Shown: positions 28,097-38,318, numbered from the stretch's first letter. The stretch: DNA of 64,000 nt from Methylovirgula sp963708155 (GCA_963708155.1 OY970183.1:1426001-1490000), one strand, 5' to 3'. Notes: generated by a model not told the origin, from the letters alone. Program-made: numbers and translations.

Positions 28097-28873
28097 ATGC
28101 CCGAGTACCAGAACCCCAACTCTTGGGACGCCGCGGCGCATCATTATGAGAAAACCGCGCATCCCTTCACCGTCCGCTATGCCGAGGCGGCGCTCGCGCG
28201 TGTCGCGCTGACGCCGAACAGCCGCGTCCTTGACGTCGCGGCCGGCACCGGCGCGCTGGCGCTGACAGCGGGACGAACCGGAGCTCGGGTGCTCGCGACT
28301 GACTTCTCGCCCGGTATGGTCGCGCGCATCGCAGCAGCAAACCTGCCCAATGTCGAAGCCCGCGTGATGGACGGACAGGCACTGGCCCTGGACGACTGCA
28401 GCTTCGATACGGTTTTCTCCATCTTCGGTGTCATCATGTTCCCCGACTGGCGCAAAGGCCTCGCCGAAATGGCGAGAGTAACGCGCCGCGGCGGAAAAGG
28501 CGTTGTCGCGACCTGGCAGAACCAGGGCGCAGCGACATTCCTGCTGCTCGGTCAGATCCGTCGCAAGCTGTTCCAACGTGAGGGCATGACAATGCCCGAG
28601 GCGGTCAAGGCGCTAAGCGACCCGACCGATTTCGCACGCGAACTCGTCGCCGCCGGATACCATGATCCACAGATCGAGCATGTCACCCACGACTATATGC
28701 TGGATATGTCCGCGCTCACCGAACCCGATACCTTGTTCGGGATGTCGCCCGATTGGACCAGCTTGAGCGATGCGGAGAAGGTCGCCGTCATCGCTGAGGT
28801 CCGAAAAATGGCAGGCGATCGCGCAATCCTGCCCATCCCTTCGACGGCCCTGATTGCCGTGGCCCGACGCTGA
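28097..28873 (+). CDS. Class I SAM-dependent methyltransferase
   Basis: 258 residues. Motif I is VLDVAAGTGALALTAG, with the acidic residue in ATDFSPGMVARIA and the post-motif DGQALALDDCSFDTVFSIFG. This is the UbiE/Methyltransf_11 type that methylates small molecules. The substrate is unknown. It is not clearly in an operon: the preceding MFS gene ends 259 bases earlier. Confidence 0.87.
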   Translation: MPEYQNPNSWDAAAHHYEKTAHPFTVRYAEAALARVALTPNSRVLDVAAGTGALALTAGRTGARVLATDFSPGMVARIAAANLPNVEARVMDGQALALDDCSFDTVFSIFGVIMFPDWRKGLAEMARVTRRGGKGVVATWQNQGAATFLLLGQIRRKLFQREGMTMPEAVKALSDPTDFARELVAAGYHDPQIEHVTHDYMLDMSALTEPDTLFGMSPDWTSLSDAEKVAVIAEVRKMAGDRAILPIPSTALIAVARR

Positions 28874-28972
28874 GGCCGAACTCTTCGCTACTGAAAGCTC
28901 CACCGCCGGCTCAAGGGCCGGCGATGGCTGATTGAGTCTTCATCGCGTCCAAGCCGGGACGCTGGGCCTCGG

Positions 28973-29203
28973 CTAGCGCACGAGTCCGTCGCAGCCCGAT
29001 ACGCTATCAAGCGCCTTGTTCGCGTCCTGGATAGAAGGATAGGTCTGCGTGCTCACGACCGTCATGCCGGCATAGCCGGCCTCGGAGGCCACGACGGCTG
29101 AACAATTTCCAACCGTGTCCTTCACAATGGTATATTGGTCGTCGGCAAGGGCGGGCGTTGCAACTGCGGCGACGAAAATGCCCGCGATAAGCAGCTTCTT
29201 CAT
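28973..29203 (-). CDS. Small exported protein, unknown function
   Basis: 76 residues from ATG 29203, preceded by GGAGG. A signal peptide ends at PALADDQ. The mature part of about 55 residues has two cysteines (GNCSAVV and SGCDGLVR) that could pair. Short exported proteins of this kind are common and uncharacterised in Hyphomicrobiales. It sits alone, on the same strand as the truncated hemoglobin gene. Confidence 0.65.
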   Translation of the reverse strand: MKKLLIAGIFVAAVATPALADDQYTIVKDTVGNCSAVVASEAGYAGMTVVSTQTYPSIQDANKALDSVSGCDGLVR

Positions 29204-29339
29204 GCGTTTCCTCCGGGTGTTTTTGCCCCCCGTGACGGAAAGATTCCATGAAATCCTGAGGCAGGCAAATGCATCTGCGCTCATGGCCCTATGTTTGAAA
29301 TAATCCTCTCGGGCGCCATCGCTCGGAGGCTGGCGACGT

Positions 29340-29741
29340 TCAACCCGGATGACGGCTGGGTTTGCCGTCCTTGTCGCGGAACGGGAAGAGACCCGAGCTA
29401 AAGCTCTCGCCCATGTGGCGCGCCTTGGCGATGGCCTGCTCGGCATAAACGGGCGGCAGCGTTGCTTGCGCTGCCGTGGTGAAGAGTTCGACCCATCGCG
29501 TCATATGCACCGGGGTCAGCGGCATGGGAATATGGACCGGATAAGGAAAGCCAGCGTAGCGGTCCGTCCCGAGCAGGCACTTCGACCAGAAATTCTCGAT
29601 CACACGAAGATGATCGTCCCACTCGGTTATATGCGCCGCAAAAATCGGCCCGAGCAGCGGATCGGCCCGGCCGGCACGATAAAACTCCGCGACGCAGCGC
29701 CGAATGGCGGATTCCACAGTGTGATAGGCGGTTTCTGTCAT
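29340..29741 (-). CDS. Group III truncated hemoglobin
   Basis: 133 residues. The globin core FYRAGRADPLLGPIF, EWDDHLRVIENFWSKCLLG and RYAGFPYPVHIPMPLTPVHMTRWVELF contains the proximal His region and conserved Trp typical of group III (P-type) truncated hemoglobins. These bind O2 or NO and protect microaerobic metabolism; the specific role here is unknown. ATG 29741 is preferred over the GTG three codons upstream. Confidence 0.9.
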   Translation of the reverse strand: MTETAYHTVESAIRRCVAEFYRAGRADPLLGPIFAAHITEWDDHLRVIENFWSKCLLGTDRYAGFPYPVHIPMPLTPVHMTRWVELFTTAAQATLPPVYAEQAIAKARHMGESFSSGLFPFRDKDGKPSRHPG

Positions 29742-30124
29742 CGAGCTCACGATAAGCTATTTACTACACTATACAGCTTTGCAATGCGATGGCCATGCGG
29801 CAGATCAAACGCATCCCGATTGGCCGTGCAGCGGTCAGGTCAATGAAGAGCGATGGCCTAGAATCGTCTAATTAAGGGTCCGCCAATATCTCGGGGCGGC
29901 ATCATAAGCATCTCAGGGGCAATGCAGAAGTATATTAGCGTCTGGCAGCCTATCAGCGCCCGCCGCTCACGCAATATGACCGAAATCTGTTAGGACGGAC
30001 ACATTTTCATGCGACGTTTTGACCGGTCGGTGGTCTCTATAACACACTATTGCCTCATCAGTCGCAATCTATGAACACATTATGACAGTCAATACACCCC
30101 GTCTGTAACCACAGAAAGGGTGAT
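29742..30124. other. Intergenic region, no gene seen
   Basis: About 380 bases between the divergent truncated-hemoglobin and rlpA genes. It is more AT-rich than its surroundings and should hold both promoters. I see no convincing ORF, RNA gene or strong operator. Confidence 0.5.
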
Positions 30125-30706
30125 GTGTTGACGGTATCAAAAGTAACGGTGTCAGTAATTGCGTTTCTCGCTCTTTGTACCCAGGCTTCCTACGCACATT
30201 CCTTCCGCCATACCTATCCCACCGGCGGTTCCATGATTTATGCGTCTTATTATTCGTCCGGCTACCGGACGGCCTCGGGGGAACGTTTCAATCCGAATGG
30301 CTTCACCGCCGCACATCGCACGCTGCCCTTCGGCACGCGGGTCGCGGTGACCAATCCCCGTAACGGCCGCAGCGTCGTCGTGCGCATCAATGATCGCGGC
30401 CCCTTCGTGCGCGGCCGCAGCCTCGATCTCGCGCGCGGTGCGGCTTTCGCCATCGGCATGCGCGGCACCGGCCCGGTGCGAATCGCCATTCTCGGCCGCG
30501 GTCGCGCGCTTGCCGCGGCCGACCTGCCGGCAGCCACCGCGGCCTCCGCCAGGGGCTGGTATGCCGATCAATGGTCGGCGAACGCCACGCACGGTCATTA
30601 TCGTCATGCGGCGTCGCGTGGCGCGCGTGGGCCTCGTATCGGCGAGGCGAGTCTCGATCGCGTGCTCGCCGAGAGCACGCCGCTTCAATCGACCCAGCAC
30701 GATTGA
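30125..30706 (+). CDS. rlpA: RlpA-like septal ring lytic transglycosylase family protein
   Basis: 193 residues from GTG 30125 (AAGGGTGAT upstream). A signal peptide (ending SYAHS) is followed by the double-psi beta-barrel: ASYYSSGYRTASGERFNP, AAHRTLPFGTRVAVTNPRNG, VVRINDRGPFVRGRSLDLARGAA. RlpA cleaves denuded glycan strands in the periplasm. There is no lipobox and no SPOR domain, so this is a short soluble form. A strong intrinsic terminator follows. Confidence 0.92.
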   Translation: MLTVSKVTVSVIAFLALCTQASYAHSFRHTYPTGGSMIYASYYSSGYRTASGERFNPNGFTAAHRTLPFGTRVAVTNPRNGRSVVVRINDRGPFVRGRSLDLARGAAFAIGMRGTGPVRIAILGRGRALAAADLPAATAASARGWYADQWSANATHGHYRHAASRGARGPRIGEASLDRVLAESTPLQSTQHD

Positions 30707-30735
30707 TCCTTGGACGTTCGTCCTTCCGACTTTTA

Positions 30736-30766
30736 CAACGGCCGCTCTGAGCGGCCGTTGCTTTTT
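30736..30766 (+). terminator. Intrinsic terminator of rlpA
   Basis: CAACGGCCGCT and AGCGGCCGTTG form an 11-bp stem with a 3-base loop (CTG), followed by CTTTTT. A standard Rho-independent terminator 30 bases after the rlpA stop; it separates rlpA from the signalling genes downstream. Confidence 0.93.
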
Positions 30767-30890
30767 GCGGCAGCGGGGCACGCGCAATTGCCGGTGCGCC
30801 GCCATTCCGGTAGGCTCGCCGCACCGCAGTTCTCGCGACAGTCGGGAAAATGTCGGCAATCTCGAATCGAAGAAAGCCACGGGGCCGGTC

Positions 30891-31358
30891 TTGGGCGACC
30901 ATCTGCAGGCCGGCATCGAAAACCTCGGCCAGATATCCGATCTCCTTTCGCGGATTGAGGATTTTGGCGCGCGCCACGGATTGCCGGCGATGGCTGTATT
31001 CAACCTTCAGCTCGCCTGCGACGAGATGCTGACCAACATCCTTTCCTACGGATTTCCCGATGCGCGCGTGCGCGACATCCATGTTTCAATCTCGTTCGGA
31101 CAGGATATGATTGAGACAGAGATCATCGACAACGGCATCCCGTTTGACCCGCTCGCGCAGCCGGAGCCCGACCTGACCCTGCCGCTCGAAGAGCGGAAGA
31201 TCGGCGGCCTTGGCGTCCACATCATTCGCACCGTGATGAACCATTTGAACTATCATCGCTCGGATGGCCGCAACCATCTCAAGATGGTGCTGCGGCTTTC
31301 CGGCAATCCGGCCAAAAAGGCGACACTTCATGGCAAACCCAATCCTGATCGTCGATGA
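30891..31358 (+). CDS. RsbW-like anti-sigma factor / serine kinase (HATPase domain)
   Basis: A single GHKL ATPase domain: VFNLQLACDEMLTNILSYGF (N box), IIDNGIPFDPLA (G1) and KIGGLGVHIIRTVM (G2), as in RsbW/SpoIIAB anti-sigma kinases (HPK7). There is no receiver, HAMP or His box. The start is uncertain: TTG 30891 is the nearest in-frame start, with GVxG-type upstream sequence also open and no good ATG, so a frameshift near 30850 is possible. It overlaps the downstream receiver gene. With the RsbU-like phosphatase and the STAS protein at 42290 it could form a partner-switching module. Confidence 0.82.
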   Translation: MGDHLQAGIENLGQISDLLSRIEDFGARHGLPAMAVFNLQLACDEMLTNILSYGFPDARVRDIHVSISFGQDMIETEIIDNGIPFDPLAQPEPDLTLPLEERKIGGLGVHIIRTVMNHLNYHRSDGRNHLKMVLRLSGNPAKKATLHGKPNPDRR

Positions 31359-31788
31359 TTCCGGTTTTATGCGAAACATCATCAGGCAAATTCTGACCGT
31401 CGACCCGGATCTCGAGATCGTCGGCGAGGCCGAGGATGGCCAGGTCGCGCTCGAGAAGGAGAAAGCCCTGAAGCCGGCGGTCATTCTGCTCGATATTGAA
31501 ATGCCGCGCCTCGACGGGCTCAGCGCCTTGAAGCGACTGAAGCTCACCAGCAAGGCCAAGGTCATCATCCTTTCGTCCGTCGCCCAGCTCGGCTCTCCCG
31601 CCGCGCTCGAAGCGCGCCGCCTCGGCGCCTTCGACGTGATCGCCAAGCCATCCGGCGCGATCAGTCTCGATCTCAAGGCGAAACGCGGCCACGAGATATT
31701 GACCGTCGTGCGGAGCGCGCTCGGCCTGCCGCCACTCGATGTCGCCGCTGTGGCGCGCCGCGCGCAGGCACGTGAACCGGGCCAATGA
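31330..31788 (+). CDS. Stand-alone CheB-type receiver domain protein
   Basis: 152 residues from ATG 31330, overlapping the end of the RsbW-like gene by 29 bases. The receiver has the acidic pair in IVDDSGFMRN, phospho-acceptor Asp in ILLDIEMPRLDG, Ser/Thr in ILSSVAQLG and Lys in IAKPSGAIS. It resembles the N-terminal domain of CheB but has no methylesterase domain, so it would act as a CheY-like output or phosphate sink for the neighbouring CheA. Confidence 0.88.
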   Translation: MANPILIVDDSGFMRNIIRQILTVDPDLEIVGEAEDGQVALEKEKALKPAVILLDIEMPRLDGLSALKRLKLTSKAKVIILSSVAQLGSPAALEARRLGAFDVIAKPSGAISLDLKAKRGHEILTVVRSALGLPPLDVAAVARRAQAREPGQ

Positions 31789-31810
31789 GCTTCGCCAACG
31801 GGCCGCAGCA

Positions 31811-32812
31811 ATGACTTTCGATCGCATCCGCCAAGCCGGGCGCGTTCTCGCCGGAATTCTCGAAGCGGGTCCGCGCGCGGGATTTCTCGCGGCGCTGAAC
31901 GATCCGGATCGCGACCCCGTGGCGGTGCTTGAAGAGATCGCGCAGCGGTTAGGCGCCCGCGATGCCGAACAAACGAAGTTGCGCGACGACCTCACCCTGC
32001 AGCTCAATCTCGCGCTCGATGTGTTGCGCTCCCGCGACCGCACGGCAGCCGAGCAGGCCGAATGGGACTTCGCCGCCAATTTGCAATATTCCGGTCTGCC
32101 GCACGATTTTCCGCCCTTCCCCGACCGCCGCGAGTTCGATCTGCACGCCGGCATGGTGACGGCGAAGGAGGTCGGCGGCGATCTTTATGATTTCTTCCTG
32201 CTCGCTCCGCGCCGGCTCGGTTTCGTCGTGGCCGACGCCGCCGGCAAGGGTCTGCCTGCCGCCATCTTCATCACGCTGACACGCACGCTGCTGCGGGCGG
32301 CGGCGGAGAAACTGGAGCAGCCGGGCGAGTGTTTGCGCATCGTCAACGCGATGCTGTGCATCGACAACCCATCGCTGATGTTCACGACCGCCTTCTACGG
32401 CGTCCTCGATACGCAAACCGGCGAGATCATCTACGCCAACGCCGGGCACAATCCGCCTTATATCCTCAGCGCCAGCGGTAAAGTGGAGTCACTCCCGCGT
32501 GCGGGCGCTGTCCCGCTCGGCGTCATGGATGACGTGCATTACGAGACGCAGCGCGTCGCGCTCGCGCCGGGCGATACCCTGGTCTGTTACTCCGACGGCG
32601 TCACCGAGGCGGTCGATGCCTCCGGAGCACTCTATGGAGAGCCCCGGCTCGCTACGACGCTGGCCTCTTTTCCAGGCGAACATCCGACAGAAGTGCTGAC
32701 GGCAGTCGTCGCGGATGTCGATGCCTATATGGCGCTCACGCCGATGGCCGACGATGTGACGCTACTCGTCGTCCGTTACAACGGGAGCGAAGCCGGCGCG
32801 GCGAACGGCTGA
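31811..32812 (+). CDS. RsbU-like PP2C-type serine phosphatase
   Basis: 333 residues from ATG 31811. An N-terminal helical region (about 1-90) that could bind a regulator, then the SpoIIE/RsbU phosphatase domain: HAGMVTAKEVGGDLYDFF, VVADAAGKGLPAAIF, YANAGHNPPYI and TLVCYSDGVTEAVDA with the metal-binding aspartates. RsbU-type enzymes dephosphorylate STAS anti-anti-sigma proteins. It is in a three-gene operon with the RsbW-like kinase and the receiver, and ends convergently, overlapping the cheW-like gene by 37 bases. Confidence 0.92.
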   Translation: MTFDRIRQAGRVLAGILEAGPRAGFLAALNDPDRDPVAVLEEIAQRLGARDAEQTKLRDDLTLQLNLALDVLRSRDRTAAEQAEWDFAANLQYSGLPHDFPPFPDRREFDLHAGMVTAKEVGGDLYDFFLLAPRRLGFVVADAAGKGLPAAIFITLTRTLLRAAAEKLEQPGECLRIVNAMLCIDNPSLMFTTAFYGVLDTQTGEIIYANAGHNPPYILSASGKVESLPRAGAVPLGVMDDVHYETQRVALAPGDTLVCYSDGVTEAVDASGALYGEPRLATTLASFPGEHPTEVLTAVVADVDAYMALTPMADDVTLLVVRYNGSEAGAANG

Positions 32813-33169
32813 AGCCGCAACCGCAACGGATGCTGCCCATCGATGGGTTGCCGACACGCGCCGTCGAAAAGCAAACGGGCCTGTTCGAACGCCGGCGGCA
32901 GCGGCGCGAAGGCGCTTTCCGCAATTGTTTCGATGCGCGCTACGGCCTCGACAACGAGTGAAATATCGGCGTCGCCAATCCGCAGGGCTACGACGACGCC
33001 GGGTCCGCGGATGGGAACCTTCAGCAGGGCGCGCAGATCAACGGGCGCCGGCGAAGGCATATGATCGGGCAACGCCATCTGCCGTCCCGCCGATGTTCCG
33101 CACGGCGTCGACGCCAATGGCGATGGCGTAACGTTCGACGCGGCAGAGAAGGTAGCGGTCTTCCGGCAT
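32776..33169 (-). CDS. cheW: CheW-like coupling protein (frameshifted)
   Basis: About 130 residues. The first part from ATG 33169 (MPEDRYLLCRVERYAIAI, DAVRNIGG) and the second part (ALLKVPIRGPGVVVALRIGDADISLVVEAVARI) together form one CheW domain. They are in different frames; removing one base from the CCC run near 33086 joins them. CheW links receptors to CheA. It begins 10 bases after the cheA stop and overlaps the convergent RsbU-like gene at its 3' end. Confidence 0.82.
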
Positions 33170-33179
33170 CGAGCCTGCC

Positions 33180-35952
33180 TTAATGAGGTGCGCCGGAGCC
33201 GTTCATCTCGGCATTCGCCAGCGGCGCGGGATCGAGGACCAATACCGGCCGGCCGTCGCCGAGAACCGATGTGCCGGCGACGCTCGGGATCGTCGCAAGA
33301 ACCGGGTGCAGTTCCTTCAGGAAGAGATCTTCGAAGCGCAGCACGCGATCAACGGCAAGACCAAGCACGCGCGCCCCGGCGGCGACGATCACCAGGTGCC
33401 CCGTAGCGGTTGGCGCTGCAGCGCCAGTCTGGAAGCCAAGCTCGCCCGCGAGATCGCGCACCGGCACGGCCGCCCCGCGATGCAGAATAAAAGTCTGGGC
33501 TGTCGTCTGTTCGATTTCGCTTGCCACGAGCTCGCGCACGGAGATGACCTGGCGCTCCGGCAGGGCGAAGACTTGTCCGCCGGCCTCCACGAGCAGGGTG
33601 CGCAGCAACGCCGCCGAGATCGGCAGTTTCAAAATGAATTTCGTTCCTGCGCCGCGCGCAGACCGCACCTCGATCGTGCCGCCAAGCCGTTGCAGCGTCG
33701 TTTCGACGACATCGAGCCCGACGCCGCGGCCGGAAATCTCGGTCACGGCGTCGGCGGTCGAAAACCCCGGGCGGAAGATCAGCGCACTGATCTCGTCTTC
33801 GCTCATGCGGCTGGCATTGGCGGCGGAGATCAGGCCGAGGTGAATCGCCTTGGCGAGGATTCGCGCATGGTCGAGGCCCTGCCCGTCATCGGCGATGACA
33901 ATCTCGATGCGGTTGCCATTCTCCGACGCGGCGATGGTCAGCGTCGCCCGGCGCGATTTGCCGGCTGCTTCGCGGGATGCCGGCGTCTCGATGCCATGAT
34001 CGACGGCGTTACGGACCATATGCATCAGCGGATCGATGAGCACGTCCACCATGCTCTTGTCGATACGCACTTCGCGTCCCTCGACGACGACGCTGATCTC
34101 CTTGCCGAGCTTTTCGGAAAGGTCGCGCGCGGCGCGCGACAACCGGCCGAACAGTCCGTCCACCGGAATCACCCGCAATTGCAGGCCGACGCTCCAGATC
34201 CTTCGATGTGCGCTCTCAAGGGTGCTGTGCAGGTCGCGCAAATGGCGCAAGTCCGCATCAATCGCGTCGCGATGGTCCTGCCAGTCTGTGCCCTCGCTCG
34301 TGCCGCTGGCGCCGTGCCGGCGAACCTCGCGCTGGGCTTTGGCGAGCGCGCCGTGTTGCAGGATGTCGGCGAAGCCGGCGAGCGCCGAGCGCATTTCGCC
34401 GATCTCGGCCATCAAGTCATCGACCTTCTCGCTCGACACGCGAACGAGCGGCGTGCGTAACGGCGCGGCCGGAGCCTCGCCCGTCGCGGCACCGCCGCCT
34501 TGCGCCGACGGCTCGCCAAGCAGTTTGACGCCGCGCAAGCACACCTGCTCGGGATCGAGAGCGGCGAGCTGTGCGCGAACCCAGTCCAGCGGATGTTCCG
34601 AGACGATGAGGAACTCGAAACAGCCGGCGCCGCGCCGGTGCGCGGTATGGCTGGTAATCGCCTGCACCGCCGATGAAAGCCACGCAAGGACGTCACCGGC
34701 AACCTCCGGATGGCTTTCGAGATCGAGCAGCAGTTCGAAGGCCCGCTGGCCGTCAGCGATGGCGCGCTCGAGTTTTGTCAGTTGCTCGGGCGATAGCGTC
34801 GCCAGAAGCTCCCGGCTGAGTCGCGCTCGTCGCGGCGCGCTCCGGCACGCCCTCCTGTTGCGCGCCGCTCAGGCTCCCTTCCCAGCGCGACGCCATCGCG
34901 TCGATCTGGCTTGCCGCCATGTCGCTTTCGCTCTCGGCGGCGTGCCGCAATTCCGCGACGGCGCCGTCGACGAAGCGCAGGGCGGCGGGGTCGCAAAGGT
35001 CCGTTTCGCCGAGACCGCGGACTTTCTCTCCGAGCAGAATGAGAAGCCGCTCGGCTTGCGCGAAACCCTGACAGGAGGCCAGCGTCCGGGCGGCCTCGGC
35101 GGCGGCCAACAGGGCGCTCGCATCGGTGGGACCCTCCAGCTCCGCAGCGGCCGCGAGGGTGTCGAGGGCCGCCGCGTAATCGGCTTTCAACTGGCGCGCC
35201 AGCGCGGCCGCGAGCACCTCGGCGCCGGAGCGATGGCCGGTCAATTCCTCGATGATTTTCGCCTGTTCGTGGACCTCGCCGCAGAGGCCGACGATCAATG
35301 CCCGCTCCGGCGGATCGGCGGCCGCCAGCTCGGCCAGCCTATTCAGGTGCTCCGATAAGGATTCGAAGCCCATCATCTGTGCGCCATAGGCGAGTTCGGA
35401 GCAGGCCTCAGTGGCGGCGGCGCGGTCCGCTGCGGTGTCGGAGAGCGCCTGCGCCGTCGCAGCAAGCCGCTGTTCCAGAAGCTCGCAATAGATGCCAAGC
35501 ATTTCCGGGTCTTCGCCCAGCGCCGTGCTCTGCGAATCGGACGCCGTATCGGTAGTTACCGGCGCTGCGTTGGCATGGCTGTGTTTCTCGAGTTCCGCGA
35601 GAAGGTCCGTCGCGGGCGGGGCGTCCTGCCGCGTCGCCAGCACGTCATCACGCATATGCTTGAGCCGATCGACGGCGCGCAGCAGCACTTCGGCGAGGAC
35701 GGGATCGAGCGGTGCCTTGCCGTCTCGCACCAGCGCCAGAATGTCCTCGCACCGGTGGGCAACGGCCTCGACATGGCTGAAGCCCATGGCCAGAAACGTG
35801 CCCTTGAGCGAGTGGAAATAGCGGAACAGGACGCCGATTTCCGATATTGGCCAGGTCGCGGAAGGGTCCGACAGAAGCCGCTCGAGACTCTCGAGGTGGT
35901 CCTCCGTCTCGGCGGCGAATTCATTCCACAGGGCGTCGAGTTCGGAAGCCAT
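33180..35952 (-). CDS. cheA: Chemotaxis-type histidine kinase CheA (frameshifted)
   Basis: About 924 residues. The N-terminal Hpt domain has the phospho-His in YFHSLKGTFLAMGF; a long Ala/Glu-rich helical region follows; then dimerisation (SAHRRIWSVGLQLRVIPV), the ATPase with DPLMHMVRNAVDHGIE (N box), IADDGQGLD (G1) and GRGVGLDVV (G2), and a C-terminal CheW-like regulatory domain (GGQVFALPERQVISV). The frame breaks near 34835 and is restored by removing one base (leading into ELLATLSPEQ). ATG 35952 lies 8 bases after the cheB stop. There is no attached receiver. Confidence 0.9.
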
Positions 35953-35959
35953 AGGGCGC

Positions 35960-37063
35960 CTAGAGGTTGCGGGTAAGGCCGGCCGGTGTTTCGGCACCCG
36001 CTTTTTTGAACCAGGTTTCGATCCGTTCGGAAATTCGCGCGATGGACAGGATTTCGCACCCCGCCGCAGCGGCGTAGGCCGCCTGCGGCATGCCGCCGAC
36101 GATGCAGGTCGCGGGGTCTTGCACGAGGACGGGCACGCCTTTGCGCCGCAAGGCGCTGGCGCCCTTCGCGCCGTCGTCGCCCATACCGGTCAGAACAATT
36201 CCGGCCGGGGCCGTGGCGACGAGCGCGGCGGATTCGAACAGAGCGTTGGCGCTGGGATGCAGATTGCCCTCCATCTGCACCAGACGCAGTTCGTAGCCGC
36301 CGGATCGGCAGGGCGCGACGATGCCGTCGCGGCCGCCGGGGATCAGAGTAACGCTGCGCGGCGTCAGCGCCAGGTGATGCGATCCTTCCCGCACCTCATG
36401 GCCGGTGTCGTGGGCAAGGGCTTGCGCCAGGCTGGCGGTGAACAATTCCGGCATGTGCTGGGCGATGACAATCGGCGCGGCGATAGCGGCATGGCCGGAG
36501 AGCAGCGCGGTCAGCGCCTGCGGGCCGCCGGTCGAGGCTGCGATGACGATAATGTCGGGTCGCCAGCCCGCGGCTTCGCGATGCGGCGGCGGCAGCGTTG
36601 CTCCGGCGCGCTCCGCCGCGCGCGGCTTTACCCAGGCGCGCAATTTGCGGCGCAGCTCCGAGTCGATATGGGCGAGATCGGTCTTGGCGAAGCCGGAGGA
36701 TTTCGAGACAAAATCGGCGGCGCCAAAACGCAGTGCTTTGACCGCCGCATCCGCGCCTGTCTGAGTATGTGCGCTCACCATGATGATCACGGGGCGCGGC
36801 TCAGCGCCGCGCGCAATCTCCGCGCAAGCCTGTAGGCCGTCCATCTCCGGCATTTCGACATCGAGCGTGACGGCATCGGGCTTGAGCTCGCCCACCTTCT
36901 TGACGGCTTCGATGCCGTTCTGCGCTTCGCCGACGACCTGAATGTCGCCTTCAGCCTCGAGAATCTGGCGCAGGGCAATGCGCATAAAACTCTGATCGTC
37001 CACGATGAGCACGCGGATAGGCGCCGTTCGCCCGCGGTCGGCCGGGTCTGGTTCAGGCCGCAT
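35960..37063 (-). CDS. cheB: Chemoreceptor methylesterase/response regulator CheB
   Basis: 367 residues. Receiver domain (IVDDQSFMRIALRQIL, TLDVEMPEMDGLQ, KSSGF) joined to the methylesterase: catalytic Ser in IAASTGGPQALTALL, His in IAQHMPELFTASL and Asp in LTGMGDDGAKG. It removes methyl groups from receptor glutamates when phosphorylated by CheA. ATG 37063 has a GGGGG stretch upstream and is preferred to ATG 37081; either start overlaps the upstream CheW-repeat gene. Confidence 0.95.
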   Translation of the reverse strand: MRPEPDPADRGRTAPIRVLIVDDQSFMRIALRQILEAEGDIQVVGEAQNGIEAVKKVGELKPDAVTLDVEMPEMDGLQACAEIARGAEPRPVIIMVSAHTQTGADAAVKALRFGAADFVSKSSGFAKTDLAHIDSELRRKLRAWVKPRAAERAGATLPPPHREAAGWRPDIIVIAASTGGPQALTALLSGHAAIAAPIVIAQHMPELFTASLAQALAHDTGHEVREGSHHLALTPRSVTLIPGGRDGIVAPCRSGGYELRLVQMEGNLHPSANALFESAALVATAPAGIVLTGMGDDGAKGASALRRKGVPVLVQDPATCIVGGMPQAAYAAAAGCEILSIARISERIETWFKKAGAETPAGLTRNL

Positions 37064-38318
37064 GCCGCCCCCATCCCGCATGTTCGGCCATCGTCGCCGG
37101 CTCCAGCACCCAGACGGTCCTGCCGTCGATCCGCGCCAGCGCGCTGATCGCGCTGCCCTCCGGCGGCCGCAGCAGCGCGTCCGGCGTCAGCGCGACGATG
37201 CCGAGGATTCGATCCGCCGCGACGGCGAATGTCCCGGCTTGCGGCAGTTTCAGTTCGACGAGGCTTCCGCCGGCGTTCGCCCGCGTCAGCCCGAACGCTT
37301 TGCCGAGATCGAGAACAGGCAGAATCTGATCGCCGGTCGCTGCAATGCCGGCGAGCCATGTCGCAGCCATGCCCGGCACGCCGACGAGCGGTGAGCGGGC
37401 ATGAATATGCGCGACGGATTCCAGCGGGAAGGCGCAAGCCTGCGTGGCCTGTTCGATGAGGAGATATCGCCCCGCCACCCGGACTTCGGCCGCGGCTGGC
37501 GGCTGCGTCGCCTCGGCCACCTCTTCCTCTGGCAGGATATTGGCGAGCAGCGCGGCAAGATCGGCGACCCGCTCCGGGTTGGTGTCGCGATCAATTCCTG
37601 CAATGCGCTTCACCGCGAGAATGCAGCGGCGTCCACCCGCTGTGGCGACGACGAAGGCCTCCGCGGGCGCATCCGCCGCTGCGCCATCCAGCAATGCGGC
37701 CAGCGAGACGACAGGCAGGAGCGCATCGCGATGAAAGCCTGCTCCGGAGAGGAAGGGTCGCGCATCGGGCAACGGCACGATGCTCAGGCTCTCGCATAGC
37801 TCGATCACGCAATCGAGCGGCAGCAGATGGGTCGCGGAGCCCGTCTCAACGACGATCGCCGCCGATTTGAGCGGCACGGCCGTCGCGGCGTCAGTCGAAT
37901 CCTCTGCGAACGCCGATGGCAGGCTTTCGTCGCGCTGCGGCACGCTGGCAGCACGCGCAGCCGCGGCAGCTCTCAGGCCGGCGACAAGCGCGTCGACATC
38001 GACAGGCTGCGCGGTTGAAACGTCGGTCGTGGCATCGCTCAGGCGCAGCACGCGGTCGGCCCGCAGGCCATAATCGTCGCCGCCACACGTCACGAGGATG
38101 AGTTCGCGTCCCGCACCCGTTTCGGAGAGAGCCAGAATCGGCACGACCTTGCCGGCGATCGCCGCGACGCCGTCGATGCCGTCCGGCAGAAGCGGCGGGA
38201 AGACAACGGGCGGCATGGCGACGACTTTGGCGACGCGCTCCGCCGCGACGGCGTAGACCTTGTCGCCGCGCGCGAAGAGCACGGCGGGTTTTGTCGGCTG
38301 CGGTCCCGGCTCAGGCAT
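37053..38318 (-). CDS. cheW: Multi-domain CheW protein (three CheW-like repeats)
   Basis: 421 residues from ATG 38318. Three successive CheW-like modules are visible: residues about 14-110 (GDKVYAVAAERVAKVV ... GDDYGLRADRVLRL), about 155-265 (THLLPLDCVIELCESL ... RRCILAVKRIAGI) and about 290-415 (CAFPLESVAHIHARS ... TFAVAADRILGIV). Multi-CheW scaffolds are rare compared with single-domain CheW and could cross-link CheA rings. The ATG overlaps the cheR stop by 8 bases and its end overlaps cheB. Confidence 0.85.
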   Translation of the reverse strand: MPEPGPQPTKPAVLFARGDKVYAVAAERVAKVVAMPPVVFPPLLPDGIDGVAAIAGKVVPILALSETGAGRELILVTCGGDDYGLRADRVLRLSDATTDVSTAQPVDVDALVAGLRAAAAARAASVPQRDESLPSAFAEDSTDAATAVPLKSAAIVVETGSATHLLPLDCVIELCESLSIVPLPDARPFLSGAGFHRDALLPVVSLAALLDGAAADAPAEAFVVATAGGRRCILAVKRIAGIDRDTNPERVADLAALLANILPEEEVAEATQPPAAAEVRVAGRYLLIEQATQACAFPLESVAHIHARSPLVGVPGMAATWLAGIAATGDQILPVLDLGKAFGLTRANAGGSLVELKLPQAGTFAVAADRILGIVALTPDALLRPPEGSAISALARIDGRTVWVLEPATMAEHAGWGRHAA

